This document shows positions 8,975-20,525 of a stretch of DNA of 64,000 nucleotides, piece by piece. The position numbers and the translations under genes were made by a program. The stretch is from Ligustrum vulgare (taxonomy: Eukaryota > Streptophyta > Magnoliopsida > Lamiales > Oleaceae). Every line of letters starts with the position of its first letter. The stretch's first letter is position 1. The DNA lies in contig OY743170.1 of the NCBI GenBank assembly GCA_963555705.1, positions 32,067,362 to 32,131,361 on the forward strand, written 5' to 3'. Under the pieces are notes generated by a model. The model saw only the letters and a list, made by a program, of their open reading frames with translations, did not search any database and was not told the DNA's origin.

Positions 8975-9878
8975 TTGAATTGAAAATGATGAAAGGAAAC
9001 AAGATAAATGAACCAATGTTTTGAATTTGCAAACCTCCACTATTACCAACAGTAACTTGGGCAGATCCTCGATATGGTTGTTGCTAAAAAGTAAGATTCT
9101 CTAAGGCATAAGCAATATGATTGGTAGTACCACTATCCAAGAACCAAGGTTAGTCATTCTCCTGTGGAACATGTGTATGTGCAGCCATGGAATCAAGTTG
9201 TGCAAGACGTGTCTTCCTTGATATAAGAAATTCATTCGATGACAACAATTTAGTGCTTGGTGGTTATTCTTCCCACAAATTTGATAAGGAGGTTTAGAAT
9301 TAGAGAAAAGAGAGTTATGAGAGCATACTTACATGTTGCTTGTGTCAATAAGGGAATGATGGGATTGCTAGGTCCATAAGGTTTGGTGGATGAATAAGGC
9401 TTGGACTTTTCTGCTGTTATAGTGTTGTTTGGACTTTTCAAAGGCAATATGATTGGTGCCTTGTGGGACATTTTTGCCGGAGGACAAGGATTTACTCATA
9501 ATTAAGTAATTCTGTTTGGAAGTCATAAAAGGTAATGGAGTATTCTCGGGTAGCAAAGCTTAATGATGTGATGAAGGGAAGATAAGAAAAGTTGAGACCT
9601 CCCACAACAAAGGAGAATAGGTCCTCTTCATCAATAGGTTTTCCAACTGCTGTAAGTTGGTCAGACCGATATTAAGTAGTAAGTAGATAATCAGTGTAGG
9701 TTTATTTGACTGGCTCAAGGTTTGGAGCTATCTTTTGAGATGTAACATTCTGGATCAAGAACGAGGGGCAAACCTATTTGTCAAGGAATTCTAGAATCAT
9801 CGAGAGGACGTTAAACAGTGAACAAAAGTTTCTCTGTGAGAGTAGGGTTTGGGAAATTCTGCAAGCATACGAGTTCAT
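8975..9878 (-). pseudogene. copia gag 3' end and protease, degenerate
   Basis: Minus-strand frames read a zinc-knuckle relic (ICGKNNHQALNCCHRM, near 9230-9290) and then the protease, PWFLDSGTTNHI with the catalytic DSG, followed by VTVGNGG near 9040-9060. This is the usual copia order. An in-frame stop precedes the protease motif. Confidence 0.8.
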
Positions 9879-11296
9879 TGATAAGTAATAGATTTGATTA
9901 GTTTAAAGTATCATGCCACAGAGAATAAGTTCTAGTTATCGGTTGTAGTACTGAACACAAAAATATTTGTTTGAATTATTCTAATATTTTCAAGTATGCA
10001 AAGAGTGGTTTGCAAATATATGGAATGAATGTATTGGATTTCGAAACCACCTATTGATATCTATCTTATGTAATTTAGTTCATTCGTTCGTTCTTGACAA
10101 TTGATAAAACTAAGGTATTTAGTTTTCTTTTCCAAAACAAGTTAATTCTACTCTAATCACGACCCAAGTGTATTCCTATTATGATTTTGAATGATTAAAT
10201 CGCATTAAATTTGAGATTATAATCTATATAATTGCACATATCATACATGTTATTCATAACATCTAGTATTCATGTGTTAATCTTACCATGTTTTAACTTA
10301 TTGTGAGTTTTTTAATACTACAACAAACAACTAATTATGTAATTGGTTATCAATCAATCAATCAAACAATGCAATGTAAATGTAAGATTAATCATGAATC
10401 GTAAGAAATACTATAATAATAATCTAGAATTAAAATAAATAAACAATAGGGTTCATCTTCATCCAATACAAAAATGAATCTAGCCTAACATGATTTTATG
10501 TAAATTATAAGAGGAAGAATAGAAAAATATCACCCAGATCATGAAATAATGCAAAAGTTATTGATCATCAAATCGAAGGTTAAAATCTTCAATACCTTGA
10601 TGTAATTGACCTTCAATTTTTGCCAGAGTTTGATCCTCTCTCCCAAAATATTGCAATTGGCCTCTCGTCGTTGAATGATTTTATGATATATGAATGTGTA
10701 TTGAGAGGTTAGAGAGAGTTATCCATGATGGTTGCCCAACTTTTGTACATATAGAGGCCTAAATTTAGGTCAAAAGTCGTGTAAGTTGTTACCAAAAGGT
10801 GTTTCAAGTCAAAAAGGAAACCTATCCGTTCAATCAATTTTTTTTACCATGCATACACGCATGGTTTATAATACTTTTGCAAGCATGATAGACCACTTTT
10901 TGCTATAGGTACTGCCCTTTTGGTCATTGCACACGCAAGGGTCTTGCGTGGTTTTAAGTTTAGATCAAATTGCAATTTGGTTCCTAAACTTCAAGGAATG
11001 TGAATTATGATTTTTTTTTTTTTTTTCAATTCCTTTTTGAATCATTTCACTTTCGAAAGCTCTAAATTTGCTTATAACACTCTTTACTCCGCATTGTGCA
11101 CCCCGAATCATGTTTTGATTATTTGCATTTTAGTCCCCATACTTGAGATTTCATCAATATTGCCATTTTTTGCTCATTTTTTCCAATCCCACCATAAGTG
11201 TTGAGTTTCTCCTAACAAACAAAATATAATGAATTAAAACCAATAACAAATATTCTAATTTATCGATCTAGATAAGTGTACAAAATACACTTATCA
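9879..11296 (-). mobile_element. Solo LTR of a gypsy-type element in copia gag
   Basis: Bounded by TGATAAGTAATAG and ...TACACTTATCA. The right end contains a perfect 10-bp dyad (GATAAGTGTA / TACACTTATC). On the minus strand it starts TGATAAGTGTATTTTG, like LTRs of Tat/Athila-type gypsy elements, and a related LTR start lies at 49908. No coding sequence. I found no convincing target duplication (TTCAT versus AGTGA), so it may be a fragment. Confidence 0.6.
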
Positions 11297-11443
11297 AGTG
11301 ACATTGATCCATGCCAATATGAACTAATCCTTTTTCTTCCAACCAGTGGTAACAATAAAGGTAGGTTTTCCTTTATCATCATTCATCAGTGACAAACTGA
11401 ATTGGCACTGGGAATGGCTCAAAGCCATCTACACCCAATTTGT
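11297..11443 (-). pseudogene. copia leader/gag start remnant
   Basis: Non-repetitive copia interior between the solo LTR and the primer-binding site. It presumably held the gag start; no clear reading frame is preserved. Confidence 0.4.
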
Positions 11444-11645
11444 GGCTCAGATACCAAGTCAGAATTATGAATGAACTGGTTACAATTGGATACCATATAG
11501 ATGATTTTCATTAAGTATATATAGCAGTTTGCAGGTCTTGAGAGAATTCAAATGTGAAACAGAACAGATTACAGAGATAAGAAAAGATTACATTGAATTT
11601 TTACAAATAAACTTATGACTTATTCAAACTAGTATTGTTATAACA
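11444..11645 (-). repeat. copia 5' LTR and primer-binding site
   Basis: The minus strand reads TGGTATCTGAGCC at 11444-11456, one base off the initiator tRNA-Met primer site. Rightward lies a short LTR, about 11457-11645, starting TGTTATAACAATAC on the minus strand and holding a TATA-like TATATATA near 11515. The LTR's 3' end does not read a clean CA, so the limits are approximate. Confidence 0.6.
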
Positions 11646-12040
11646 GAATATAGTATTTTATTTTGAGATGGACTCTCCCTGAGTAGTTTTCTGGTCAACT
11701 GTTAATATGTTTAATGGTTCAGGATTAATTTTTCTAAATATCTTTCAAATTCAATATGTCATATTCCATGCATTTTCATAAAATAATTGATGACAAAACG
11801 TTACTCAAAAATAAATTTCACGGATGAGTGAATTTGAAACCACGGTCGAGCTGATGGAAATACTACGTATCAGTGAATTTCATTCCAAGTGTGTTCGATG
11901 AAATTAATGAAATTTGATTCTAAAGCAAATTGTAATAGCCACGTTTAGTGAGCTTCGATTTCGAAAAATAGAAATATAATCTGTATGTCAAAAGGTTCTG
12001 TTACTGGAGTACGATTTAAATTGAAAGTTTATTTTTGCAG
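11646..12040. other. Intronic DNA before NPF exon 2
   Basis: AT-rich sequence ending in a normal acceptor (TTTTTGCAG). I searched it by eye for a first exon coding the family's GG..TMPFI segment and saw none. Confidence 0.5.
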
Positions 12041-14751
12041 CAAATGAAGTATGCGACAGATTTGCTAGTGCTGGTTTTCATGCTAACATGATTTCATACC
12101 TCACTCAAGTGCTGAACTTGCCTAATGTCAAAGCAACCAACACTCTCAGCAATTTTGCTGGAACATCGAGCTTCACTCCGCTAATTGGTGCTTTCTTTGC
12201 TGACTCCTTCGCTGGACGGTATTGGACAATTGTTGTTGGTTCCATCATCTATGTCCTGGTTTGTACCTTCCCATCCTCTCTCTTCTGAAGAAAAAAAAAA
12301 GATGAGTTATGAAATAGTTTCCTTCTTTTCTACACGTTCATAAATGCCCAAAACTGAATTCCAACCTTTGACAACCCAAGCCTCGTGCCCTGCCGTTCTC
12401 TTAAGGTCTTGTGTTCGAACGCAACAAAAATCCATGAGAGGTAAGGTGAGTTCAGACTTTCCCAGAGTGGACATTATGTAATAAAACAGCCGGGCACAAG
12501 GCTCGGGTGATGGGTCGTTACAAAACCTTTGGGATTATTATTTTTCAAGTCTCAATCCACGGTACAAGCTTCCATGCATTTGAACCTGATGATAATTGTC
12601 TCCAGCTTTTTTTGAATTACTCTATAGGCCTTCGTTTGGGATAACACTGCAGTGGTTTATAAATTTATTTATTTATGATTTTGAGGTAATTAAAATGTTG
12701 TTGAAAAGTGAAAAGAGTAAATGTGTGTTGAAGAGTGGTTTGGGAAATTCTGTATTTATAAACCATATGTTACAGGGAATGGTTTGCATCACAACATCTG
12801 CTTTCCTGCCTGGACTCCATCCTACACCGTGTCCAACTCAGGTGAACTGCCAGGAGGCTTCCAACTTTCAGTTATGGATTCTGTACATTTCTCTTCTCTT
12901 GACGTCCTTAGGTACTGGTGGAATAAGGCCATGTGTCGTTACCTTTGCTGCTGACCAGTTCGATATGACTAAATCAAAAACCAAGGCTAAAACTTGGAAT
13001 TTCTTCAATTGGTACTATTTCTGTATGGGAATGGCCTCTCTGGCTGCTCTAACAATTGTGGTTTATATCCAAGACAACGTGAGCTGGGGCTGGGGTCTCG
13101 GAATTCCAACAATAGCCATGGGCTTCTCCATTATAGTTTTTATTTTAGGCTCCCCTTTGTACAGGAACGTAAAGATCGGAGGTAGTCCATTTGTTCGAGT
13201 GACACAGGTAATTTTTGCAGCTGTAAGGAAAAGGAAGGTTGTTGCTCCAACTGATCCTTGTTTCTTGTACGAGAACAGACAACTTGATGCTGATATTTCT
13301 TCCAACGGGAGACTTCTGCACTCGAACCAATTAAAGTAAGCTAAAAACTTCGATAATGAATTTGTTCACCTCTTTTTGTGAGGGGGTAAAATACATGTCT
13401 TAAAATTTGTATAAATTAAATTTTTTTCAATATTTATTATAATATACATCGATAGCTTCGATATGAGTATAGTCTTACTGTACAATTTTTCTTGTTTGAA
13501 AAGTTACTTATTTTTATTGATAAACTGCTTAATTATCCGTAAAATAAGTAACTTCAGAAATAACAAAAATTATATATCAAGATTATATTCATATCGAAAC
13601 TTTTTGATGAACAAAATAAAATAGACAAGAAAATTTCATATCTATCAATTTTATAAGGGTATATTTTACCCTCACAAAAAGAGGGTCACTTTTATCCTTC
13701 TTTCGTAAGGGTGAACAAATACACATTCAAAAACTCCTATCACAAGTCGGTTATTATTGTTGAAAACTCAATGATCTTATATATTTCTCGGTTTGCTGCT
13801 ATCTGAAGATGGCTAGACCGTGCGGCTATAGTTACTGATTCGGACATGAATGAGTCGTCTCAACCAAAACTATGGAGGCTAGCCACTGTCCATAGAGTTG
13901 AAGAGCTGAAGACAATAATCAAAATGTTGCCTATCTGGGCAGCAGCTATATTGCTGGTCACTTCACACTCTCATCTAAACAGTTTTACCATCCAACAAGC
14001 GCGTAGCATGGATCGTAGACTTTCCCATTCTTTCTCGATACCTCCAGCTAGCATGACCATTTTCAGTACTATTACTCTGCTAATTGGCCTTCCTCTATAC
14101 GAGCGCGTGTTTGTCCCCTTCGCTCGCCGGTTCACAGGAAACCCCAATGGCATCACGTGCCTGCAAAGAATGGGAATCGGGTTTTTCGTCGGCATTTTCG
14201 CTACTATCGCCGCGGCACTGATTGAGATCAAACGAAAAGCAGTGGCAGCAGATCATAACCTTTTGGATAAACCGACTGCCGTTATTCCCATTAGTGCTTT
14301 CTGGTTGCTTCCACAGTATTGCCTTAATGGAGTGGCTGAAGTTTTCACCTCCGTTGGTCACTTGGAGTTTCTTTACGATCAATCCCCAGAAAGCATGAGA
14401 AGCACTGCTGCTGCACTCTACTGGATAGCTATAGCAATTGGAAACTATACGAGCACCATCATCGTATCTTCAGTTCACAAGTATACTGGTGAGGAAAGGA
14501 ACTGGCTGGCGGACCGTAATCTTAACAGGGGAAGGTTGGAGAATTATTATTGGCTTGTGACAGTAGTACAAGTAGTAAATTTGATATATTATGTGATATG
14601 TGCCTGGTTTTACACGTATAAGCCGATAGAGGTGCTGAGTGAAACTGAAAGCAGGGAAGAAGATATTGAGGTTTCAGAGAATACAAAACCACTGCTAAAT
14701 GATTCTAAAGGAGATAAAGAAGTAGAGCTGTGTGAAATTCGACCTAACTGA
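12041..14751 (+). CDS. NPF (NRT1/PTR) family transporter, NPF3-like, first exon not visible
   Basis: Proton-coupled plasma- or organelle-membrane transporter of nitrate, nitrite, peptides or hormones; substrate cannot be read from sequence. Visible exons: 12041-12258, 12776-13335 and 13809-14751 (TGA at 14749), with canonical GT-AG junctions and matching phases, giving about 573 residues. The protein opens at NEVCDRFASAGF in TM1 and holds GRYWTIVVGS, GTGGIRPCV, FFNWYYFCMG, VHRVEELK, LWRLATVHR, PESMRSTAAALYW and NLNRGRLENYYWL, all typical NPF signatures, with closest feel to the NPF3 group. The TM1 proton-coupling motif ExxE[K/R] reads E-V-C-D-R, a Glu-to-Asp change. About 30-40 N-terminal residues and the start codon are missing: the copia insertion lies directly upstream, so exon 1 is either beyond the window or lost. 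The rest has no frame break. Confidence 0.88.
12625..12775. mobile_element. MITE copy in NPF intron 2 reaching the splice acceptor
   Basis: GGCCTTCGTTTGGGATAACACTG opens a copy of a MITE family seen at least seven more times here (GCCTC.GTTTGG ... TTTATAAA ends). Its far end, TTTATAAACCATATGTTAC, runs into the AG acceptor of exon 3 at 12774-12775. The usual closing ...CCAAACGGAGGC is gone. Confidence 0.65.
13357..13722. mobile_element. MITE in NPF intron 3
   Basis: Inverted termini: ATTTGTTCACCTCTTTTTGTG at the left and CACAAAAAGAGGGTCAC...GGGTGAACAAAT at the right, about 365 bp apart, with a non-coding AT-rich core. Class unassigned; no clear target duplication. Confidence 0.65.
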
Positions 14752-14844
14752 CAAGTTTAGTTAGTTAGACCGGACATGACTCGTCGGTATTAAGAATGAA
14801 AAAAATTATGCTGTATTAATCCATTTGTTCAGCAAACATTCAAT

Positions 14845-14951
14845 TAGGATGGTTGGTGAGAGTATTCTGAGTAATTGCAAGGTCCACTATATAGAGAACA
14901 TATGGAATAAATTAACCATTTTTTCTCAATAAAAGTCCCATCATGTAATAT
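14845..14951 (-). pseudogene. P450 pseudogene, downstream part
   Basis: The minus strand reads ILHDGTFIEKKW, matching the P450 stretch after the K-helix (LPDGT.I.KGW). It continues 19004-19270 across the MULE insertion. Later parts, including the heme-binding Cys loop, are not recognisable; degenerate sequence extends toward the NPF stop. Confidence 0.7.
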
Positions 14952-17900
14952 CAGAATGAATGTAGCGCCCATTGGGTAGATTTTTCAGCACCCACATCCC
15001 ATGTGGCCATGATTGGGTCCCACCTTCAAAAGTCATGATTTCACTTTTTGATCAATTTCGCCCCCCCCCCCCAATCCCATGCATTTTTGTACCCATCCCA
15101 TTAAAAGCAACCCCAACCCCAAATAAATAACCTGACACATGCATTTAATATTAACAATCAATTATGTATCTTTATTTTCCAGAATTTAGTATTATAGCTT
15201 GATCATTTTCTCCCATTTCTCTGCTTCAAACACCAAAACAAAATTCCTTTGATATATAGAAAACGGGAAATTCAACTATTGGCTTGGTGGAAAACTTGTA
15301 CAAGGTAATTTGAAGACCAAGAATACTATAAATGTTATTTTTTCAGTAAATATTTTTTTTTCTTTTTGTTATGTTAAATCCGAAATAAAAGGAAAAAGAA
15401 TTTTTTGGACATATCATTTTTAACTATATAAATTAATGATTATACTATTTTTTATTACCTTATCATTAGTGTTAGCATTCTCATAATTCCAATTTCCAGC
15501 ATATGCCTAGAAAATTTTTGGTATTGTTGTTAACTATGGAATTTTATTGTATGGGGGGATTTAGTCAAATAACTTCTTTTAGAATTCTTGTCGTGAATAT
15601 TAGTGTAGTGGGATTTTGTTAATTTCTTATCACTGGTATTACCATTCTCGTAATTTTTCGTGTTTAAGGGTTTTTTGTGAATTATAAAAATAAAATATTG
15701 TTATAGTATGGTGGAATTTTGCTAACTCTGAATTTGGAAATGTGAATTTTATTAGAATTTTGTTCATATAAACATTAGTATATTTACTAATTGTGAATTT
15801 TATTGGATAAAATATATTTTAGCACTGTAAGTTGGATAAAATATGTTTTAGTACTATAAGTTGCTAACTGTGAATTGGTATTCGCTATTTTCAGTAGGAA
15901 TGGAAGCAGAACCTGATGATAATGTTTATATGCCTCAAGTTTCTGTCAATCGTATTCCCAAAATAGGCCAAGAATTTGAATCACATGATGATGCATTCAA
16001 TTTCTACAATGAATATGCACGAGAAGCAGGCTTTAGCATACGAATAGCAAACAGTAAGAAGAAGGAAACAAATGAAACTTATTGGAAACTATTTGTCTGT
16101 TTCAAGGAAGGAAAAACTAATGAAAGGTATCAGTTGAAATACAAAGATGCGGTCCCACGAATAGGAGAAAGAAATCCCTGTCGAACACGTGTGTGATGCA
16201 ATGCCAGATTGGCCGTGGTCAAGGAACAGAGCGGACAATCTTGGGTAGTGAAGAATTTCGTTCCAGAACATAACCACGGGCTTACTACCCCCAGTAGAGT
16301 ACATTTATTGCGATCCCACAGGAATATCTCGACCGCCAAGAAGGCGCTCATGCAGCAATTAACAGAAGCAAACATACCAGCCTGTCAACAGATGAGACTC
16401 ATGGAGATAGATTCGAGGGGTCCATCAGCGGTAGGTCATGTGCTAAGAGATTTGTGGAACTATGAAGCAAAATTACGTGAAGAGCACAGAGGGCATGATG
16501 CAAAAGTATTGATCGAGCAATTTGCATTTGAGAAAGAAAAAGACCCGAATTTCTTCTTTACATTTGAGACTGATTCGGACAACAGGTTGCTTCGTTATTT
16601 TTGGGCTGACTGTGAACCAAGACGATCATATGCATTCTTCAGTGATGCAGTAGTGTTTGACACAATCTACAACACAAATAAGTACTCAATGATTCTTGCA
16701 CCATTTGTGGGTGTAAACCACCATGGGCAGACTGTTCTATTTGCATGTGGTTTATTGAGTGATGAAACAACAGAGTCATTTGTGTGGCTATTATCTAAGT
16801 TCATTGAAGGAATGCCAAACAACAAGCCACCAGGAGTTATTATTACTAATCAAGATGCTGCAATTTCCAAAGCTATTTCGATGATCTTGCCGTTGACACT
16901 GCATAAGTATTGCTTGTGGCACATTCTAAACAAATTTCCTGAGGAAATTAACTCCATGATTTATAACGAGCAGTACCACAATTTGGTGAATATTATTAAG
17001 CAGTCTGAATCTTCCGATGAGTTTGAAAATCGGTGGAATGAAGTCATGGAGACCATGAATCTAGATTGTAATGAGTGGCTGAGTACTATGTATGAAATAC
17101 GTTGTCGTTAGGTGCCAGCATATGTCAAACATATATTCAGTGCGGGGATGTCTAGTAGTCAGAGGTCTGAAAGTGGTCATTCATTTTTGAAGAGGTATGT
17201 TAACAAAAATTGCTCTTTGATGGGGTTTCTTACACATTTTAATAAGGCACTGGCTCATCAGCGACACGATGAGCTTTGTGCTAACCATGTCGACATTAGC
17301 GAGCAGCCTAGATTGAACTTGCATGCTATGATGGAGCAGCAGATGGTGTATGTTTACACTAAAAATAAATTTCTACAGTTTCAAAAGGAAGGTTTCAAAA
17401 GGAAGTCCAACAGAGCAACTTCTATATTTGCTCGAAAAAACTAAATGTTGTGGATGCCAAAGTTTATATTCAGCAGCGCTTTGAAACTGGAAAATACTTT
17501 GATCAACAAAGGGAGGTAAATTACTACTCGACTACTGATTATCTGGCTTGTTCTTGTCGCATGTATGAGTTTGAAGGTATCCCTTGTCACCACATTCTTT
17601 GCTTTTGGAAAAAAAAAAAAAAAACAAGTGCTGTTATTGCCAGATAAGTATATTCTACGAAGGTGGACTAAAAAGGCAAAAGACAGCTTTGTTTTTGGCC
17701 AATCAACTGGAGATTCAGTAGATCACAATAACACTCGTTTATTGATGGCACGACATGGAATTTTGTCTCATAAAGCTTCTGTACTAGTCGATCACGCGGA
17801 TGTAACAGATGCTCGCACGACGTTCCTCGTAGGTGAATTTGAAGGGCTAAACATACGATTGAAAGAATTCGACGACGGATCCCCAACAGGAAAGTTGAGT

Positions 17901-19003
17901 AGAAGTCATGAGGTGACACTTCTTGTAGATGATCCCAAATTCGTGAGGGCCAAAGGGTGTGGAAAAAGGCTAAAGTCATCGAAGGAGAAAGCAATGTCTA
18001 GATAAAAAAGACAGTGTCGGGTTTGTAGTGGACAGAGACACGATAAGAGAACATGTCCTCGTCTAGGACATGATAGGTAATTAATGAACGCCTAAAAATA
18101 AATCTAAATTTGTAGAAAATTTTGTGTTATACATCTAGTAACTAATTTCATTGATTCAGTTCAAACGCGACAGAGGATCATGCCGAGACGGACTACGATG
18201 ACACACAAGATAATGGATATAACGATGGAGCCCACGCAAGTAGTGCTAGTACTTATCCATATGGTAGTACTGAATTCATGTAGAGTTGTTCACAATTTGG
18301 TAATTATCTAGTGTTTGAATTACTAGTATATGTAGATTGTGAAGGGTCTATATTTTGAAAATGCATTTTAAAACCTTGTATCAAATGTTATGTACCAATT
18401 TGGAAAGAAGTCTGGAAGTGCTCCCAATTGTTTTTGTTCATTTTTACTATATATTTTAAGGAATTCACTGTTTAGGTATTTATTATTTAAATTAATTTTC
18501 AAAAACTATGCCTAAATTATCGGTACAAATAATTTAAACTCTAGCTAAGCCCACTCATGAACAATTTAGTCATTGTGTGTTTGAAAGATATTATTTAACG
18601 AAAATTAAAGTTAATTTGATACATGAACATGATATCATTATTTATTCGAACCATTTTTTAGAATGATCAAAAAGGGTGGGTAGTAAGGAAAAAAAACAGC
18701 AACATACATATATATCAAACGAATTTATTTATTTTTAGTGTTTGAAGAAAAAAAAATTTGGAGCCAATGGCCAAGCTAGAAGACTAAATTCTTGAAAATA
18801 AAGATACATAATTGGTTGTTAATATTAAATTATTATTTATTTGGGGTTGGGGTTGCTTTTAATGGGGTGGATGCAAAAACGCATGGGATGGGGGAATTGA
18901 TCAAAAAGTGAAATAATGACTTTTGAAGGTGGGACCCAATCATGGCCACATGGGATGTGGGTGCAGTAAAATCTACCCCCAATGGGCGCTACATCCGTTC
19001 TGC
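14952..19003 (+). mobile_element. Mutator-like element with FAR1/FHY3-type transposase, decayed
   Basis: Inverted termini of about 230 bp (CAGAATGAATGTAGCGCCC at the left; the right end reads GCAGAACGGATGTAGCGCCC on the other strand) are flanked by a 9-bp near-duplication, ATGTAATAT (14943-14951) and AGGTAATAT (19004-19012). The host P450 reading frame can be followed through this 9-mer on both sides, which confirms the insertion site. The interior carries one transposase gene with several lesions, so the element is not autonomous now. Confidence 0.92.
15900..18284 (+). pseudogene. FAR1-related MULE transposase, at least five lesions
   Basis: From ATG 15900 (MEAEPDDNVY): FAR1 DNA-binding domain (FNFYNEYAREAGFSIR ... 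FVPEHNHGL), MULE transposase core (VVFDTIYNTNKYSMILAPFV; IITNQDAA; LHKYCLWHILNKFP), SWIM zinc finger (CSCRMYEFEGIPCHH), and C-terminal zinc knuckle CRVCSGQRHDKRTC after an in-frame TAA. Lesions: TGA 16194-16196 (probably from GGA), TAG 17109-17111 (probably from TGG), a frameshift near 17400-17450, a shift at the A-run near 17611, and TAA 18003-18005. A last exon appears to begin after an AG near 18160 and ends at TAG 18282-18284. The second catalytic Asp context reads TNQD where TDQD is usual. A domesticated FRS gene is unlikely given the terminal repeats and lesions. Confidence 0.9.
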
Positions 19004-19270
19004 AGGTAATATAGCATCATATTTAAAGGCCTTTGTGTCAATTGATACTGGTGGACACAATCCATGGCCTCAGAAATTGCTGCCTTAAGATAATCCATTT
19101 CCCTCAATTCATCAAAATCATAAGTATCTTCAATTACTTCTCCATATTTTGACTATTGATTTCTAACTTTGGTATTTTTTCCTCCATATATGTTCTTGAT
19201 GATAACAGCAAAAAGAACCAAGAAAGAGATGATGATGTTATGTCCATCTCTGATAAAATGAAACTAGTTA
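19004..19270 (-). pseudogene. P450 pseudogene, upstream part
   Basis: Minus strand: an I-helix-like FIRDGHNIIISFL, then FDELREMDYLKAAISEAM, then with a one-base shift RLCPPVSIDTKAF and KYDAILP, ending at the MULE target site. This is the P450 I-helix to K-helix order with the ExxR (EAMR) motif; the style is CYP86/CYP94-like. One stop and one frameshift make it a pseudogene. It is a separate gene from NPF, facing it tail to tail. Confidence 0.8.
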
Positions 19271-19664
19271 CTATTTCTCTCTTATAAATTTGGATAAATT
19301 TTCACTGTTTCACGTGATTCTTGGTAATAAAAATCTTAATCTTTTTTCTCATCCCTATTTCTTGATTTTTGTGCTTGTTTGCTCCCACTGATTTTTTTCA
19401 ACTTTTCAGTCAATTGCCTTTTCAACCACACATTTCTAAGGAACACACCAATTTTCAATCATTTTTCAGTCACACATTCTCCTAAAATCTAAAAATCCCC
19501 AAATACCTGCAAATTCCCCACCAGATATTGCACTCCTCCCATACAACCTAGATCAACAATGAATGAGACTTGCAAATATCATCAAATGCAAACCTCTCAA
19601 AAAAGTCTTGAAAATCAAGAATTCTCTCATTTTCCACTACATTTTCAAGAATTGGATTTAAATG
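19271..19664. other. Unassigned AT-rich stretch
   Basis: No coding motif or terminal repeat recognised. It may be decayed P450 5' sequence. Confidence 0.4.
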
Positions 19665-19952
19665 GGTTTATAATTTTGTATGGGCTAATTTCACAAAAGT
19701 TCACTAACGTTGTGCAAAAATTTCTAATGTTCACTGAAGTTTCATCCTTAAGCTAGGGATCACTCAAATTACAAAACATTTTGCCAATGGTCACTCGAGT
19801 TGATTTTTGTCCAAAATTAAAGATCGAGGACCTGAAATGTAATTTCAGCCCCAAAAATAAAATTGTAGAGGAGCCCATATTCATCCACCATCCCAAGCCT
19901 CCGCCTCCACCTCTCCACTTTTGCATCACCACCACCACCATTATCCCTCATG
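19665..19952. mobile_element. One end of a MULE-like element
   Basis: GGGCTAATTTCACAAAAGTT resembles the arms of plant MULEs and the arm style at 8038. The sequence is cut at 19953 by a copia LTR. I did not find the opposite arm. Confidence 0.45.
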
Positions 19953-20525
19953 TTGGGAATTAAACATTGATTCCCCCTTCTTTAACCCATTTGATCTTTT
20001 TAATGTTCAGGAAATAATTGAGAAACAATAAAATAAAACAAGAACAATGCAAAATTTTGGGATCGGTAAAGTCTTTCACTATATGTTAAATTTTTAAAAA
20101 TATATAGACTTTCACTCACCAATCCAATCACAGTTTTATCTAACCCAAGTTTCTACCATTTGAATTATTTCACAAAGAGTCGCAAGAAACTTAAAAAATA
20201 AAGCTCTCCAGTTTTCTCTCTATTTAGTCTCACATAAGATACATTATTATGGCTCCCTAACATACATATTTATAGATAAACATAACCCTAAAATATATAG
20301 AGTTTGTGTCCAAAAAGGAGATATTCGCTCCCAAAGTTCATGCATGATGGCGGCTACCTCTCTTTACCTTTTTTTCGGTTGCTGCCTACTTCCTCCTTTA
20401 TTACGCAGTACACATCTACAAAGATTTAATTAGCCATAATGGGCTAATTAATCAATCCACAAGGCACAAAGACTTTTCTTCCTTCCAATTATATATTACA
20501 CTTATTTTTTGCTGTAATTCCTAAC
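19953..20525 (-). repeat. copia 3' LTR
   Basis: 573 bp with TGTTRGGAATTA-type inverted ends and an adjacent purine tract. A TATA-like stretch lies within it. Confidence 0.75.

Larger units (their letters stand above)
1..11645 (-). mobile_element. Ty1/copia retrotransposon, shredded by nested insertions
   Basis: Minus-strand copia pieces run in element order from right to left: short LTR and primer-binding site (11444-11645), gag zinc knuckle and protease (about 8975-9300), integrase (7284-8037 and 6534-6797), linker and reverse transcriptase (1-1441). The 3' LTR lies off the left edge. Four elements interrupt it (1442-6528, 6798-7283, 8038-8965, 9879-11296). The reading frames hold many stops and shifts, so it is dead. 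It lies in or upstream of the first intron of the NPF gene, whose first exon is not visible to its right. Order and domains are seen; the single-element interpretation is inference from the matching order and strand. Confidence 0.85.

Noticed and set aside
9879..11296. A TIR transposon, because both ends read TGATAAG/CTTATCA
   Set aside because: The symmetry is a local dyad of the LTR end; interior and start match gypsy LTRs, and no TIR beyond 7-8 bp exists.
15900..18284. A functional FAR1-related (FRS) host gene
   Set aside because: It is enclosed by Mutator inverted repeats with a 9-bp duplication and has at least five frame lesions.
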